DNA of 47,074 nucleotides from Bacteroidota bacterium (GCA_021299855.1 JAJTEY010000020.1:1-47074); one strand, 5' to 3'; positions 1 to 9,057 are shown, numbered from the stretch's first letter. The notes: generated by a model from the sequence alone, not told the origin. Translations and numbers: made by a program.

Positions 1-223
1 CAAATAACAATAAACAGGCAATGGTAATAGTAATGCCATCACCGATATCAGTAATATAAGGCATTAGGGAATCGAGCGCCGAACTGTTCCAAGAATTGAT
101 TTGTGTATGAGCCGAAATCCGTCCGACATTAGCCAACCATACAACACTTACAGCTACAAGAACAAGTTGTAGCACAATAAACAAACTTCCGGATTTAAAA
201 ACCGTTGCTAATGCGTTCCTCAC
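1..223 (-). CDS. PAP2-like membrane phosphatase, N-terminal fragment (cut by window edge)
   Basis: An open frame runs off the left edge on the minus strand. From a GTG at 223 it reads VRNALATVFKSG, then a strongly hydrophobic segment (about residues 13-32), a short polar loop, and PYITDIGDGITI followed by the start of a second hydrophobic segment. A TM-loop-(D)xGDG-TM arrangement is seen at the N-terminus of Bacteroidota PAP2 (phosphatidic acid phosphatase type 2) proteins, which dephosphorylate lipid phosphates at the membrane. The catalytic motifs would lie outside the window, so the family call is an inference from the N-terminus only. No ATG is available in this frame near 223, hence the GTG choice; an upstream alternative start such as ATT cannot be excluded. 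It lies 25 bp downstream of the START-like gene on the same strand and could share its transcript. Confidence 0.45.
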   Translation of the reverse strand, partial: MRNALATVFKSGSLFIVLQLVLVAVSVVWLANVGRISAHTQINSWNSSALDSLMPYITDIGDGITITIACLLLF

Positions 224-248
224 GGAACAAATGTAGAGAATCGAATGA

Positions 249-1208
249 TTAATACGTGCCCATTGATTTCACCAAACGGTGAATCTGGGTGTCCCACAAA
301 CGGCGATTGGTTTCAATATCGTCTTCGCCGTCTCCGAAATCCGTAACAGTTAATGCCACTTCATTCGTCATTTCGTCCTGATCCAGACGGAACTCGAAAT
401 ACGTGTCTTTTGGCTTATCCAACCAACGCATACGGATATAACTATCCATCTTAGCATTCAGAATCTGCGCTTGTTGCGCCGCACCGTCCCATTTGAAAGT
501 ATAAATCTGAGTACGTGTATCCAGGTCAACTTCTTCAGCGAACCATTCTGCAAGTCCGTTTGGCGTTGTCAGAAAATCATAAATCAAAGAAATAGGTGAG
601 TGGATAATAAATTCCATCACGAATTTCCCTTTGGGTTCGGGCTTTCCGTTAAGTTCTTCGATGGGCTTATCCGTAATAACGTGATGCGTGATAACTTCAG
701 TTTTCACTAAACGTTTTTCGCCGGGCGCTAACTTTCCTTTTGGCTTTTTAATAGACAAATGGGAGGGAAGCTTTGGTAATTTGGATTTATCGATGGCCGG
801 AATTTCAGGCTGTACGATGCCTTTCACAGGTTTTTCTTTCTTTTTAGGTGCTGCAACAGGTGCTGCTTTTACTGCTTTCGGTTCAGCTTTAACTACAGGT
901 GCCGGAACAGTTTTTTTAGCTGCCGGTTGGGCTTTAGGAGTTGGTTTTGTCGCAACCACCTTCTTAGTTTGAACGGGCTTCGCTTTTGCCGGAGCAGCTT
1001 TTTTCTTCACCACCGGCCTCACTGCTTTTTTAGTAGCAGGCTTTGCAACAGGTTTACTCTTTGCAGGTTTACTCTTTGCAGGTTTCTTCGGCGCAGCTTT
1101 AGGCGTAGATTTTCCCTTAACTGCCTTTTTTACTGCAGTTTTGCCCGCCTTTGGTAAGGCTTTCTTCACATTACTTTTAACGCTCTTTTTCGCAACTTTC
1201 TTAGCCAT
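249..1208 (-). CDS. START-like domain protein with long Lys/Ala/Pro-rich N-terminal tail
   Basis: 319 aa from the ATG at 1208 (MAKKVAKK); the ORF-track start eight codons earlier is less likely because a -7-like promoter and a Lys-rich natural N-terminus favour the later ATG. Residues 1 to about 130 are built almost only from K, A, P, V and T, with PAKSKPAKSKP repeats, like the tail of histone H1 or bacterial H1-like proteins (AlgP/HctB type). After a linker, residues about 195-319 (KFVMEFII ... LAEWFAEEVDL ... YTFKWDG ... FGDGED) match the roughly 125-aa START-like (SRPBCC fold) protein that is common and normally stand-alone in Bacteroidota. SRPBCC folds bind hydrophobic ligands; the role of this family is unknown. 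The tail should bind nucleic acid or another polyanion, an inference from charge alone. No signal peptide, so cytoplasmic. The domain call is firm, the function is not. Confidence 0.85.
   Translation of the reverse strand: MAKKVAKKSVKSNVKKALPKAGKTAVKKAVKGKSTPKAAPKKPAKSKPAKSKPVAKPATKKAVRPVVKKKAAPAKAKPVQTKKVVATKPTPKAQPAAKKTVPAPVVKAEPKAVKAAPVAAPKKKEKPVKGIVQPEIPAIDKSKLPKLPSHLSIKKPKGKLAPGEKRLVKTEVITHHVITDKPIEELNGKPEPKGKFVMEFIIHSPISLIYDFLTTPNGLAEWFAEEVDLDTRTQIYTFKWDGAAQQAQILNAKMDSYIRMRWLDKPKDTYFEFRLDQDEMTNEVALTVTDFGDGEDDIETNRRLWDTQIHRLVKSMGTY
1051..1080. repeat. 15-bp tandem repeat inside the H1-like tail
   Basis: Two exact tandem copies of GGTTTACTCTTTGCA, followed by a partial third copy (GGTTTCTTCG). 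On the coding (minus) strand each unit encodes a five-residue AKSKP-type block. The unit length is a multiple of three, so copy-number change would lengthen or shorten the basic tail without breaking the frame. Confidence 0.85.
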
Positions 1209-1243
1209 TCTACTAAACTGTAGGGTGTACAATGAATTTTGGG

Positions 1244-1251
1244 GAAAAGTA
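1244..1251 (-). promoter_or_regulatory. Candidate -7 element for the START-like gene
   Basis: On the minus strand TACTTTTC lies about 36 nt before the ATG at 1208, a 7/8 match to the Bacteroidota -7 consensus TAnnTTTG. No convincing -33 TTG is present at the usual distance, so this is only a candidate. Confidence 0.3.
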
Positions 1252-1337
1252 TAAAAAAAACTGAATATGACAAGTCGGGAAGTAAATTGTTTCCGAAGTA
1301 AAAATTACAAGCCCGATAGTACGGATAAATAAAATAC

Positions 1338-1345
1338 TATATTTG
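1338..1345 (+). promoter_or_regulatory. Candidate -7 element for the tRNA transcript
   Basis: TATATTTG is an exact match to TAnnTTTG and lies about 130 nt before the tRNA. It would give a leader of roughly 120 nt that includes the inverted repeat at 1429-1468. No -33 TTG at the expected spacing is visible. Confidence 0.35.
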
Positions 1346-1428
1346 CGTCCATTTTTAAGAAATCTGCCGATGAAATAAGCCCTGTAAATGCTCTTTCGGG
1401 AGTGTTTGAGGCACAAATTGCAGAAACG

Positions 1429-1468
1429 GCGCTCTAGCTCTAGCGACACTTCGGTATGGCTAGAGCGC
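1429..1468 (+). repeat. 10-bp inverted repeat in the tRNA leader
   Basis: GCGCTCTAGC (1429-1438) is the exact reverse complement of GCTAGAGCGC (1459-1468), with a 20-nt loop. The 5' arm is equally complementary to GCTAGAGCGC at 1493-1502 inside the tRNA (3' side of the D arm into the anticodon stem), so two mutually exclusive hairpins are possible in the precursor. Confidence 0.8.
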
Positions 1469-1504
1469 AGGAATGGCGAGATAGCTCAGCTGGCTAGAGC
1501 GCAG
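1457..1504 (+). repeat. 14-bp direct repeat duplicating part of the tRNA D arm
   Basis: TGGCTAGAGCGCAG occurs at 1457-1470, just before the tRNA, and again at 1491-1504 within it, offset by exactly 34 bp. The outer copy has no surrounding cloverleaf, so it looks like a fragment of a tRNA gene rather than a second functional one. Confidence 0.85.
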
Positions 1505-1548
1505 CACTCATAATGCTGAGGTCCCGAGTTCGAGTCTCGGTCTCGCTA
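1475..1548 (+). tRNA. tRNA-Met (CAU), probably elongator
   Basis: A full cloverleaf can be folded by eye: acceptor stem GGCGAGA with TCTCGCT (first pair G-U), D stem GCTC/GAGC, anticodon stem CAGCA/TGCTG around loop CTCATAA (anticodon CAT), T stem CCGAG/CTCGG around TTCGAGT, discriminator A at 1548. CCA is not encoded. The three G-C pairs of an initiator anticodon stem are absent, so it is not fMet. The CACTCATAATG core resembles elongator Met; a tRNA-Ile2 whose CAU is modified to lysidine cannot be excluded by eye. A terminator follows directly. Confidence 0.92.
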
Positions 1549-1558
1549 CGAAAGGAAA

Positions 1559-1586
1559 GCCGATAGAGGAATCTGTCGGCTTTTTT
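1559..1586 (+). terminator. Intrinsic terminator of the tRNA
   Basis: GCCGATAG / CTGTCGGC form an 8-bp stem (one G-T pair) with a 6-nt loop, followed directly by TTTTTT, starting 10 nt after the tRNA. Confidence 0.85.
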
Positions 1587-1729
1587 GTTTGTATATGTGC
1601 CAAATTTCCGAAACGAATATTCTTCCGAATAGCCCAACAAGTTGTTTAGTGTATCATCGTGTAACTCCTCATACACGTGGTCAAGCATTTTTACGTCCAA
1701 TCCCTTTTCCCCTTATCTTCACACTTCAC

Positions 1730-2458
1730 ATGAACCGGCAAACAACTTTTTACTCGTTTTTGCGTCTGATACACAGTATCACTATGGTAAGAGTTGTTGC
1801 AGTAGTGTTGTTGCTTGTGCTTGGTGGCGTTCCGTCTATCAATGCACAGCAAAATCTTGCCCAAACACACCGCTTTTTTGTACGTGCAGCGGGTAGTGTG
1901 CCGCACCCGACTTCCAATAAAGCCTTTCGCAGAAGTTTTGTGGGTATTTACGACTTAACCGGATCGGTGAGCTATCGAATTTTCAGCGGATTTAACGCAG
2001 GTGCGGTATACAAGCATACACTATGGAAAACACCGGATAATAAAGTGCCGGGACTTAATCTTTACGGTCAAACGAATGCGTTTGGATTGCGTGTAGGTTA
2101 TGATCACATCTTGACGGAATCGGCCGTGTTCTTTTCTTCCATCGCATTCTATTCCTCAGAAACGTATTTCTACGGACTCGCTTGCGCACCACAAAATACC
2201 GTAGAAGAAAATATTCAAACAACCTACAACTACCGCATCATTGAAGGAGAAATGGGTTTTTATTTCTACACGGAAGGAAATTTCGCAATAGGTATGCAGG
2301 CGGCATTCGCGCACACCAACTTTAATTTCGACCCGCGTAAAGTGTGCCTCGATCAACAGAAAGCCTATATCCCGTCAGACTTTGAAGGCAACCTGACGCA
2401 TTTAAACATTGGCGTTACCGTTGTTTGCAGCTTCAAAAAAGCTCGAGGTAAAGAATAG
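1730..2458 (+). CDS. Predicted outer-membrane beta-barrel protein, unknown function
   Basis: 242 aa from ATG 1730; an internal ATG at 1784 is an alternative that gives a cleaner signal peptide (MVRVVAVVLLLVLGG...NAQQ). The first 47 codons of the ORF-track version run from just behind the tRNA terminator and are unlikely to be translated. After the signal the sequence alternates polar and hydrophobic residues with many aromatic ones (SYRIFSGFNAGAVYKHTLW, FGLRVGYDHIL, GNFAIGMQAAFAHTNFNF), the usual look of a small beta-barrel with porin-like strands. It ends ILTHLNIGVTVVCSFKKA-like, consistent with a final strand. I do not recognise a named family. A TATCTTC sequence at 1714 could be its -7 element. 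Convergent with clpC. Confidence 0.7.
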   Translation: MNRQTTFYSFLRLIHSITMVRVVAVVLLLVLGGVPSINAQQNLAQTHRFFVRAAGSVPHPTSNKAFRRSFVGIYDLTGSVSYRIFSGFNAGAVYKHTLWKTPDNKVPGLNLYGQTNAFGLRVGYDHILTESAVFFSSIAFYSSETYFYGLACAPQNTVEENIQTTYNYRIIEGEMGFYFYTEGNFAIGMQAAFAHTNFNFDPRKVCLDQQKAYIPSDFEGNLTHLNIGVTVVCSFKKARGKE

Positions 2459-2509
2459 CACTTTTCGCTTCGCTACTCGAGCCTTCACTTTGGTAAGAAA
2501 TCATCAAAC

Positions 2510-2545
2510 TTAAAAAAACAAAAAGCTGTCCTAATGAGACAGCTT
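2510..2545 (-). terminator. Intrinsic terminator of clpC
   Basis: On the minus strand AAGCTGTC / GACAGCTT make an 8-bp stem with a 7-nt loop, followed by TTTGTTTTTTT. It begins about 28 nt after the clpC stop codon. Confidence 0.85.
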
Positions 2546-2572
2546 CTTCATATTAATAATTGTACAAGATGA

Positions 2573-5122
2573 TTATTCTTCCTTCTTGTTCTTTTTGGTT
2601 TTAGGCTTCACGACATTGATGACGATTTCTTTTTTCTCTTCATCAAAATCTACATTCACCTGATCGCCTTCCGTAACACCGGATTTAATAATCTCTTCAG
2701 CCAGCGGATCTTCAATGTATTTTTGAATTGCGCGCTTCAACGGACGTGCACCATAGTTGGCATCGTAACCTTTTTCTACAATGTAGTCTTTCGCTTTATC
2801 CGTAACATCTACATGGTAACCCAACGTCTTGATACGACCCATCAGTTTATCCAATTCGATATCGATGATTTGATGAATGTCTTCACGACTCAATGAATTG
2901 AACATGATCACATCATCAATACGATTCAGGAATTCGGGAGCAAATGCCTTTTTCAACGCACCTTCAACAACACTCTTAGCCATGTCATCAGTGCTATCCT
3001 TACGCGCACCGGTTGAGAAACCAACTCCGGTTCCGAAATCCTTCAACTGGCGAGAACCAATATTGGAAGTCATGATGATGATGGTGTTTTTGAAATCGAC
3101 CTTTCTGCCAAGGCTATCGGTTAATTGACCGTCATCCAATGTTTGCAACAACAAGTTGAATACATCCGGATGCGCTTTTTCAATTTCATCCAACAACACA
3201 ACAGAGTAGGGCTTACGACGAACTTTTTCAGTCAACTGACCACCTTCTTCATAACCAACGTATCCCGGAGGCGCCCCCACCAAGCGAGAAACGGCGAATT
3301 TCTCCATGTATTCGCTCATGTCAATACGAATTAACGCATCTTCATTGTCGAATAAATATTTCGCCAGAATTTTCGCTAACTGGGTTTTACCAACACCTGT
3401 AGGACCCAAGAAAATAAACGAACCAATCGGTTTATTCGGATCTTTCAATCCTGCTCGGTTACGCTGAATGGCTTTTACCACTTTCTGAATTGCGTCATCC
3501 TGGCCAATTACTTTCCCTTTCAGCAATTCGCTCATCTTCGCCAGTTTGTCGCCTTCATTCTGAGAAACGCGTTGAACAGGAATACCGGTCATCATAGCCA
3601 CCACTTCCGCAACGTTTTCTTCGTTAACGGTTTCACGGTGTGAACGACTTTCTTCTTCCCACGCTTTTTTAGCAGCTTCTAACTGCTCTTGCAGCTGACG
3701 TTCTTTATCACGCAAGCGCGCAGCTTCTTCATAACGCTGGTTGCGCACCACCTGATTCTTCTCTTCTTTTACCTTCTCAATTTCCGCCTCTACATCCAGG
3801 ATTTGCTTAGGAACTTTAATGTTTGTAATGTGTACGCGAGATCCGGCTTCATCCAACGCATCAATTGCTTTATCCGGCAAATGACGATCAGTGATATAAC
3901 GTGAAGTCAACGTAACACAGGCTTTGATAGCATCTTCTGTGTACGTTACGTTATGATGATCTTCGTATTTCGCTTTAATATTGTGCAAAATCTGAACAGT
4001 CTCATCAATAGAAGTCGGTTCAACCAACACCTTTTGGAATCGACGTTCTAAAGCACCATCTTTTTCAATGTACTGACGGTATTCATCCAAAGTTGTTGCA
4101 CCAATGCACTGAATTTCTCCGCGTGCCAATGCAGGTTTAAACATGTTGGATGCGTCCAATGAACCGGAAGCACCGCCTGCACCAATGATGGTGTGAATTT
4201 CATCGATAAAAAGAATCACATCCGGAGACTTTTCCAATTCATTCATCACCGCTTTCATACGTTCTTCAAACTGACCGCGGTATTTTGTTCCTGCTACCAA
4301 AGAAGCCAGATCCAAAGAAACCACGCGCTTGTTAAACAACACACGAGAAACTTTTTTCTGAATGATGCGCAATGCTAGACCTTCTGCGATAGCGGATTTA
4401 CCAACGCCCGGCTCACCGATAAGAATCGGATTGTTCTTTTTACGACGCGATAAAATTTGCGATACGCGCTCAATTTCTTTCTCACGCCCGACAATCGGAT
4501 CCAACTTTCCGTCTTCTGCAGCCTTTGTTAAATCGCGACCGAAATTGTCGAGAACTGGAGTTTTAGATTTCGAATCAGTAATTTTCTTCTGACTGGAACC
4601 GAATGTTGCGTCACCATCATCATCATCGTCTGAAGCATTCGGAAATTCAGAACGTGGGCTCGATGTGTGGTCATCTTCGTTTCCCGGTAAACCGTTTTCC
4701 AGTTCGCCTTTTACGGTGTCGTAGTCCACACCAAACTTCATTAACGATTTGGTTGCTACGCTGTCATCATCTTTCAAAATAGAAAGTAGCAGGTGCTCGG
4801 TTCCGATCACGCTACTTTTAAATATTTTTGCTTCCAGATACGTAATTTTTAGAGCACGTTCCGCTTGTTTAACCAGCGGAATATTACCCAGATTATTATT
4901 TGTTTTGCGCGCAGAGCCTGCGGTTAACGCCTCAATATCTTTACGCAAATCCATCAGATTGACATTCAGCGCACGAAGCAATTTAACGGCACTTCCTTCA
5001 CCTTCACGGATAATACCCAACAACAAATGTTCGGTACCGATGTAGTCGTGACCCAAACGCAAAGCCTCTTCACGGCTATACGTAATGACATCTTTCACTC
5101 TCGGGGAAAACTTAGCTTCCAT
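2573..5122 (-). CDS. clpC: ATP-dependent Clp protease ATP-binding subunit ClpC
   Basis: 849 aa, the normal length of ClpC/MecB. It is a AAA+ unfoldase that feeds substrates to ClpP in the cytoplasm. The N domain (about residues 1-145) has two Clp-N repeats (IGTEHLLLGI and VIGTEHLLLSI). A short acidic linker with a DDDDDGD run follows (about 164-172). D1 has Walker A GEPGVGKS near 236; a UVR-type coiled coil (about 440-480, RYEEAARLRDKERQLQ) marks ClpC rather than ClpB or ClpA; D2 has Walker A GPTGVGKT near 570. A VGF tripeptide (GTGVGFSTG, about residue 695) is the ClpP-docking loop, so it should work with ClpP. No mcsA/mcsB/ctsR neighbours as in Firmicutes. It is monocistronic, with its own terminator, and divergent from gyrA. 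Confidence 0.97.
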   Translation of the reverse strand: MEAKFSPRVKDVITYSREEALRLGHDYIGTEHLLLGIIREGEGSAVKLLRALNVNLMDLRKDIEALTAGSARKTNNNLGNIPLVKQAERALKITYLEAKIFKSSVIGTEHLLLSILKDDDSVATKSLMKFGVDYDTVKGELENGLPGNEDDHTSSPRSEFPNASDDDDDGDATFGSSQKKITDSKSKTPVLDNFGRDLTKAAEDGKLDPIVGREKEIERVSQILSRRKKNNPILIGEPGVGKSAIAEGLALRIIQKKVSRVLFNKRVVSLDLASLVAGTKYRGQFEERMKAVMNELEKSPDVILFIDEIHTIIGAGGASGSLDASNMFKPALARGEIQCIGATTLDEYRQYIEKDGALERRFQKVLVEPTSIDETVQILHNIKAKYEDHHNVTYTEDAIKACVTLTSRYITDRHLPDKAIDALDEAGSRVHITNIKVPKQILDVEAEIEKVKEEKNQVVRNQRYEEAARLRDKERQLQEQLEAAKKAWEEESRSHRETVNEENVAEVVAMMTGIPVQRVSQNEGDKLAKMSELLKGKVIGQDDAIQKVVKAIQRNRAGLKDPNKPIGSFIFLGPTGVGKTQLAKILAKYLFDNEDALIRIDMSEYMEKFAVSRLVGAPPGYVGYEEGGQLTEKVRRKPYSVVLLDEIEKAHPDVFNLLLQTLDDGQLTDSLGRKVDFKNTIIIMTSNIGSRQLKDFGTGVGFSTGARKDSTDDMAKSVVEGALKKAFAPEFLNRIDDVIMFNSLSREDIHQIIDIELDKLMGRIKTLGYHVDVTDKAKDYIVEKGYDANYGARPLKRAIQKYIEDPLAEEIIKSGVTEGDQVNVDFDEEKKEIVINVVKPKTKKNKKEE

Positions 5123-5189
5123 AAACTATTTTTAACGTTTGTGCCACGGCACGGTTAGACTCTAAAGTTAAGCCATTCAACGGGCTTTT

Positions 5190-5197
5190 CAAATGTA
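5190..5197 (-). promoter_or_regulatory. Candidate -7 element for clpC
   Basis: TACATTTG on the minus strand is an exact TAnnTTTG match about 68 nt before the clpC ATG. A second weaker candidate, TAACTTTA, lies nearer to the gene. No -33 TTG is seen. Confidence 0.4.
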
Positions 5198-5300
5198 GGT
5201 ACTTGCTTTTTTATTAAGTGTTATCAGCATGTGAATTATCCACCGATTTTTGTTAATAATTACAGGGTGTTTTTAACCCCGTTCACGTGTGGATTTTCAG

Positions 5301-5308
5301 TACTTTCG
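5301..5308 (+). promoter_or_regulatory. Candidate -7 element for gyrA
   Basis: TACTTTCG is a 7/8 match to TAnnTTTG about 72 nt before the gyrA ATG, in the 258-bp divergent gap shared with clpC. No clear -33 motif. Confidence 0.35.
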
Positions 5309-5380
5309 ACCTCCTTATATTACTATTTACACGCAGACTGAATCAAACAGTGTGCTAAACTGAAAAGGTGACAAAAAGAC

Positions 5381-7948
5381 ATGGCTGAAGGCGAAAAAAT
5401 TATTCCGATTAACATCGAAGAAGAAATGAAAACCGCGTACATCGATTATTCGATGTCGGTTATTGTATCGCGTGCATTACCTGATGTGCGTGATGGTTTG
5501 AAACCGGTTCACCGTCGTGTGTTGTACGGAATGCTCGATCTGGGCGTAATGTCCAATCGTCCGTATAAAAAATCGGCAAGAATAGTAGGAGAGGTGTTGG
5601 GTAAATATCACCCGCACGGCGATAGTTCGGTTTACGACACCATGGTTCGTATGGCCCAAGATTGGAGCTTGCGTTATCCGTTGGTAGACGGGCAGGGGAA
5701 TTTCGGTTCTATTGACGGCGATCCTCCGGCAGCAATGCGTTACACGGAAGCTCGTTTGCGCAAAATTGCAGAAGAGATGGTAGGCGATATCGAAAAGAAC
5801 ACGGTTGATTTCCGTCCAAACTTCGACGACTCACTGGAAGAACCAACAGTAATGCCAACGCGTATTCCTCAGTTATTGGTGAATGGTGCTTCCGGTATTG
5901 CAGTGGGTATGGCAACGAATATGCCACCGCATAACTTGACTGAAATTATTGATGCCACAGTGGCATATATCGATAACCGCGAAATTGACATCGAAGGGTT
6001 AATGAAGTTCGTAAAAGCACCGGATTTCCCAACGGGCGGTACTATTTACGGATACAGCGGTGTAAAAGATGCTTTCGAAACCGGTCGTGGACGAATCGTG
6101 TTACGCGGCAAAGCAACGATCGAAACATTAGATGGTGGTCGTGAACGCATTATTGTAAGCGAAATTCCATATCAGGTGAATAAGTGGCAAATGATTAAAG
6201 CCACTGCAGACCTGATTAATGAAAAGAAATTAGAAGGAATTAGCGATATCCGCGATGAATCCGATCGTGATGGTATGCGCGTGGTGTACGAGTTGAAGCG
6301 CGATGCTGTAGCGAATGTTGTACTGAACAATTTGTACAAGTACACATCCCTGCAAACTTCCTTCTCCGTAAATAACATAGCATTGGTTGCCGGTCGCCCG
6401 GAGATGTTGAATCTGAAAAACCTGATTCATCACTTCGTGGAGTTCCGTCATGAAGTGGTGATTCGTCGTACCAAATACGAACTGGATCAGGCGGAGAAGC
6501 GTGCACATATCTTGCAAGGTTATTTAATTGCGCTGGATCATCTGGATGAAGTCATTCGTGTGATTCGTGAATCGGCCACACCAAATGAGGCGAAAGAAGA
6601 ATTGATGAAGCGATTCTCGTTATCGGAAATTCAGGCCGGAGCTATTCTTGAATTGCGTTTACGTGTGTTAACAGGCATGGAACGCGATAAGATTCGCGCG
6701 GAATACGATGAGTTGATGAAGCTGATTGACTACTTGAAGTCTGTATTAGCGGACGAAGGTTTACGGATGAAGATCATCAAAGAAGAATTGGCTGAGATCA
6801 AAGAGAAATACGGAGACGGACGCAGAACAGATATTGTATATGCTGCGGACGATCAGCGTATAGAAGACTTGATTGCCGATGAAGATGTGGTAATCACTAT
6901 CTCACATTTGGGCTATATCAAGAGAACTTTGTTGTCGGAATATCGTGCTCAAAACCGTGGTGGACGAGGATCACGAGGTTCTTCAACACGCGATGAGGAT
7001 TTTGTAGAACACTTATTTACGGCAACCACACACAATTACCTGTTGTTCTTCACCGAACAAGGCCGTTGTTACTGGATGCGCGCATACGAAGTTCCGGAAG
7101 GAAATAAAACATCCAAGGGTCGTGCAATTCAGAACATGATGAATTTGCCTCCGGGCGATAAGGTCCGCGCATACATTAATGTGAAGAACCTGAATGATGA
7201 AGAATATACAAATAACATGTCGATTGTGATGTGTACTTCTAAAGGTGTCATTAAGAAAACTTTGCTGGAAGCATATTCTCGTCCTCGCGCAAATGGCATC
7301 AATGCGATTACTGTTCGTGACGGCGACCGATTGCTGGAAGCGGCGTTAGTAGGAAAAAATGATCAAGTAATGCTGGCATCGAAGTTTGGTAAAGTGGTTC
7401 GCTTTAACAATTCTGATGTGCGTGAAATGGGTCGAACGGCCAGCGGTGTTCGTGGAATGACGTTGGGTGGTGCGGAAGATGAAATTATTGGCATGATCGT
7501 ACTGCCGAAAGAAAACGCGCCTCAGGTTTTAGTGACATCAGAAAAAGGCTACGGAAAACGTTCCAGCGTAGAAGATTATCGTCAAACGCGACGTGGGGGT
7601 AAAGGTGTCAAAACCATTAATATCACAGAAAAAACGGGCAATCTGGTTGCGATTAAGGCCGTAACGGATGACAATGATTTGATGATCATTACTGCTGCAG
7701 GAATCGTGATTCGTTTGAGAGTTGCTGACTTGCGTGTGATGGGCCGTGCAACACAAGGCGTTCGTCTGATTAATCTGGACAACAACGATGATATTGCTGC
7801 AATAACATCGGTGGAAACAGATCCTGAAGAAGAACATGCAGTAGTGGATGGAACCTTAGACACTACGATGGCAGACGCATCAGATGAACCGGAGACAGAC
7901 ACTGACGCGGACGGCACGGATGTTGATAATGAATCCGAAGAAGTATAA
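5381..7948 (+). CDS. gyrA: DNA gyrase subunit A
   Basis: 855 aa. The breakage-reunion subunit of the type II topoisomerase that introduces negative supercoils with GyrB. The N-terminal winged-helix domain carries the catalytic tyrosine in AAMRYTEAR (Tyr121). The quinolone-resistance region reads [11 protein letters not shown]: Ser82 and Asp86 match E. coli Ser83 and Asp87, the usual drug-sensitive residues. The coiled-coil tower and C-terminal beta-pinwheel follow, with a GyrA box QTRRGGKG near residue 730 that separates it from ParC, which lacks an intact box. The tail is acidic ([16 protein letters not shown]), as in regulatory tails of other GyrA proteins. The start [16 protein letters not shown] is family-typical. 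The next gene follows after 23 bp and is probably co-transcribed. Confidence 0.98.
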   Translation: MAEGEKIIPINIEEEMKTAYIDYSMSVIVSRALPDVRDGLKPVHRRVLYGMLDLGVMSNRPYKKSARIVGEVLGKYHPHGDSSVYDTMVRMAQDWSLRYPLVDGQGNFGSIDGDPPAAMRYTEARLRKIAEEMVGDIEKNTVDFRPNFDDSLEEPTVMPTRIPQLLVNGASGIAVGMATNMPPHNLTEIIDATVAYIDNREIDIEGLMKFVKAPDFPTGGTIYGYSGVKDAFETGRGRIVLRGKATIETLDGGRERIIVSEIPYQVNKWQMIKATADLINEKKLEGISDIRDESDRDGMRVVYELKRDAVANVVLNNLYKYTSLQTSFSVNNIALVAGRPEMLNLKNLIHHFVEFRHEVVIRRTKYELDQAEKRAHILQGYLIALDHLDEVIRVIRESATPNEAKEELMKRFSLSEIQAGAILELRLRVLTGMERDKIRAEYDELMKLIDYLKSVLADEGLRMKIIKEELAEIKEKYGDGRRTDIVYAADDQRIEDLIADEDVVITISHLGYIKRTLLSEYRAQNRGGRGSRGSSTRDEDFVEHLFTATTHNYLLFFTEQGRCYWMRAYEVPEGNKTSKGRAIQNMMNLPPGDKVRAYINVKNLNDEEYTNNMSIVMCTSKGVIKKTLLEAYSRPRANGINAITVRDGDRLLEAALVGKNDQVMLASKFGKVVRFNNSDVREMGRTASGVRGMTLGGAEDEIIGMIVLPKENAPQVLVTSEKGYGKRSSVEDYRQTRRGGKGVKTINITEKTGNLVAIKAVTDDNDLMIITAAGIVIRLRVADLRVMGRATQGVRLINLDNNDDIAAITSVETDPEEEHAVVDGTLDTTMADASDEPETDTDADGTDVDNESEEV

Positions 7949-7971
7949 TACTGATTAGAAAACAAGATAAC

Positions 7972-9057
7972 ATGAAGAAAATTGCTCTCGTATTGGCAGC
8001 CACAATGGCGTTAGGTGTTGCAGGATTTGCCCAGAAAAACAAACGTACAACTGCTTACATGGCATTTGGCCGTTATCAGAAAGATAAGGATGCATCTGAA
8101 TTGATGAAGGCTAAAATCAATATGGACTTCACAGATAAGGTAAATTCCATTACTGACGTGACCGATGCGGGCAAAAAGCAAATGATGGCTTATACACTGG
8201 CGCCGCAAACCAATCTGATTGAAGCTAGTAATGCCTATCTGAAAACCAAGCAATTGGATACTAAAAAGGTATTCCCGGCTGAAACCAGCAAAGGCTTAGC
8301 CGACTGTTATACGTATACGCAGAATGTTGGTATTGCCAATTACAACCAGCAGAAGTACAACGAAGCATTACCAATGTTCGAAATGGCTGCAGATATTACA
8401 GCTTCGGCGGGAAAAACTGATACTTCCAACATTAGTAACGCTGCACAAAGCGCTTTTTACGGGAAAAATTGGGCAAAAGCTGAATCCCATTTCAATAAAC
8501 TGATTTCCATGAAATACGGCAAAGGCAACACGTACATGTTGCTGGCTAAAGTTTATGCAGAACAAGGCGATTCTATGAAGTATAAGTCAACTATCGCAGA
8601 CGGATTAAAAGCTTATCCAACGGACGGTGATTTGTTGGTAGAAGATGTGAACATTAAATTGAAAGAAGGTAAATCCAATGAGGCAATTCAACAACTGAAT
8701 GCTTTAACTGCTCAACGTCCGAACTTAATCAATAAATCGGCTGAACATTACAAAAAGGCGATCGAAATCAAGCCGGATTACTTTGACGCATATTACAATT
8801 TGGGCGTTCTATACATGAATCAGTCAGTAGAATATTACAACCGTAGTATTTCGACCATTAAGGATGCAGCGAAATATGGAACCATGTGGGAAAAGCCATT
8901 GCCAGATGCGATTAAATACCTGGAGAAGGCACACGAACTAAATTCGAAGGACCTGAACTGTATGCTGGCTTTAAAACAGTGTTACGGAAATGCCGGAGAA
9001 AACGACAAGTATGCCGCAATGAAGGAAAAGATCAAAGCTGCGCAAAACGGGAAGTAG
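7972..9057 (+). CDS. Secreted tetratricopeptide-repeat protein
   Basis: 361 aa with a clear Sec signal peptide (MKKIALVLAATMALGVAGFAQ, cut after about residue 20). The mature part is helical, with TPR-like repeats: YNEALPMFEMAADI near 125, WAKAESHFNKLISM near 165, and the best match, SAEHYKKAIEIKPDYFDAYYNLGVLYMNQ, near 255-285, followed by DAIKYLEKAHELN. TPRs bind proteins, so it is probably a periplasmic or envelope scaffold. It sits 23 bp after gyrA with no terminator between them and has a terminator of its own, so it is likely read through from the gyrA promoter. Nothing in the sequence links its function to gyrase. Confidence 0.88.
   Translation: MKKIALVLAATMALGVAGFAQKNKRTTAYMAFGRYQKDKDASELMKAKINMDFTDKVNSITDVTDAGKKQMMAYTLAPQTNLIEASNAYLKTKQLDTKKVFPAETSKGLADCYTYTQNVGIANYNQQKYNEALPMFEMAADITASAGKTDTSNISNAAQSAFYGKNWAKAESHFNKLISMKYGKGNTYMLLAKVYAEQGDSMKYKSTIADGLKAYPTDGDLLVEDVNIKLKEGKSNEAIQQLNALTAQRPNLINKSAEHYKKAIEIKPDYFDAYYNLGVLYMNQSVEYYNRSISTIKDAAKYGTMWEKPLPDAIKYLEKAHELNSKDLNCMLALKQCYGNAGENDKYAAMKEKIKAAQNGK

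Noticed and set aside
688-1157. Two plus-strand ORFs (688-972 and 927-1157) opposite the H1-like tail
   Set aside because: They are shadows of a low-complexity Lys/Ala/Pro region; the translations are Phe/Cys/Arg-rich with no domain, and the minus frame has a clear START-like domain.
1475-1548. Initiator tRNA-fMet
   Set aside because: The anticodon stem lacks the run of three G-C pairs, and the first acceptor pair is G-U, not the C-A mismatch of an initiator.
4613-4631. ATC/CAT trinucleotide run in clpC as a phase-variable repeat
   Set aside because: The unit is three bases, so changes would only alter the number of Asp residues in the linker and would not switch the gene off.
5621-5661. 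Quinolone-resistance mutation in gyrA
   Set aside because: The key positions are Ser and Asp as in susceptible enzymes (GDSSVYD), so no such change is visible.
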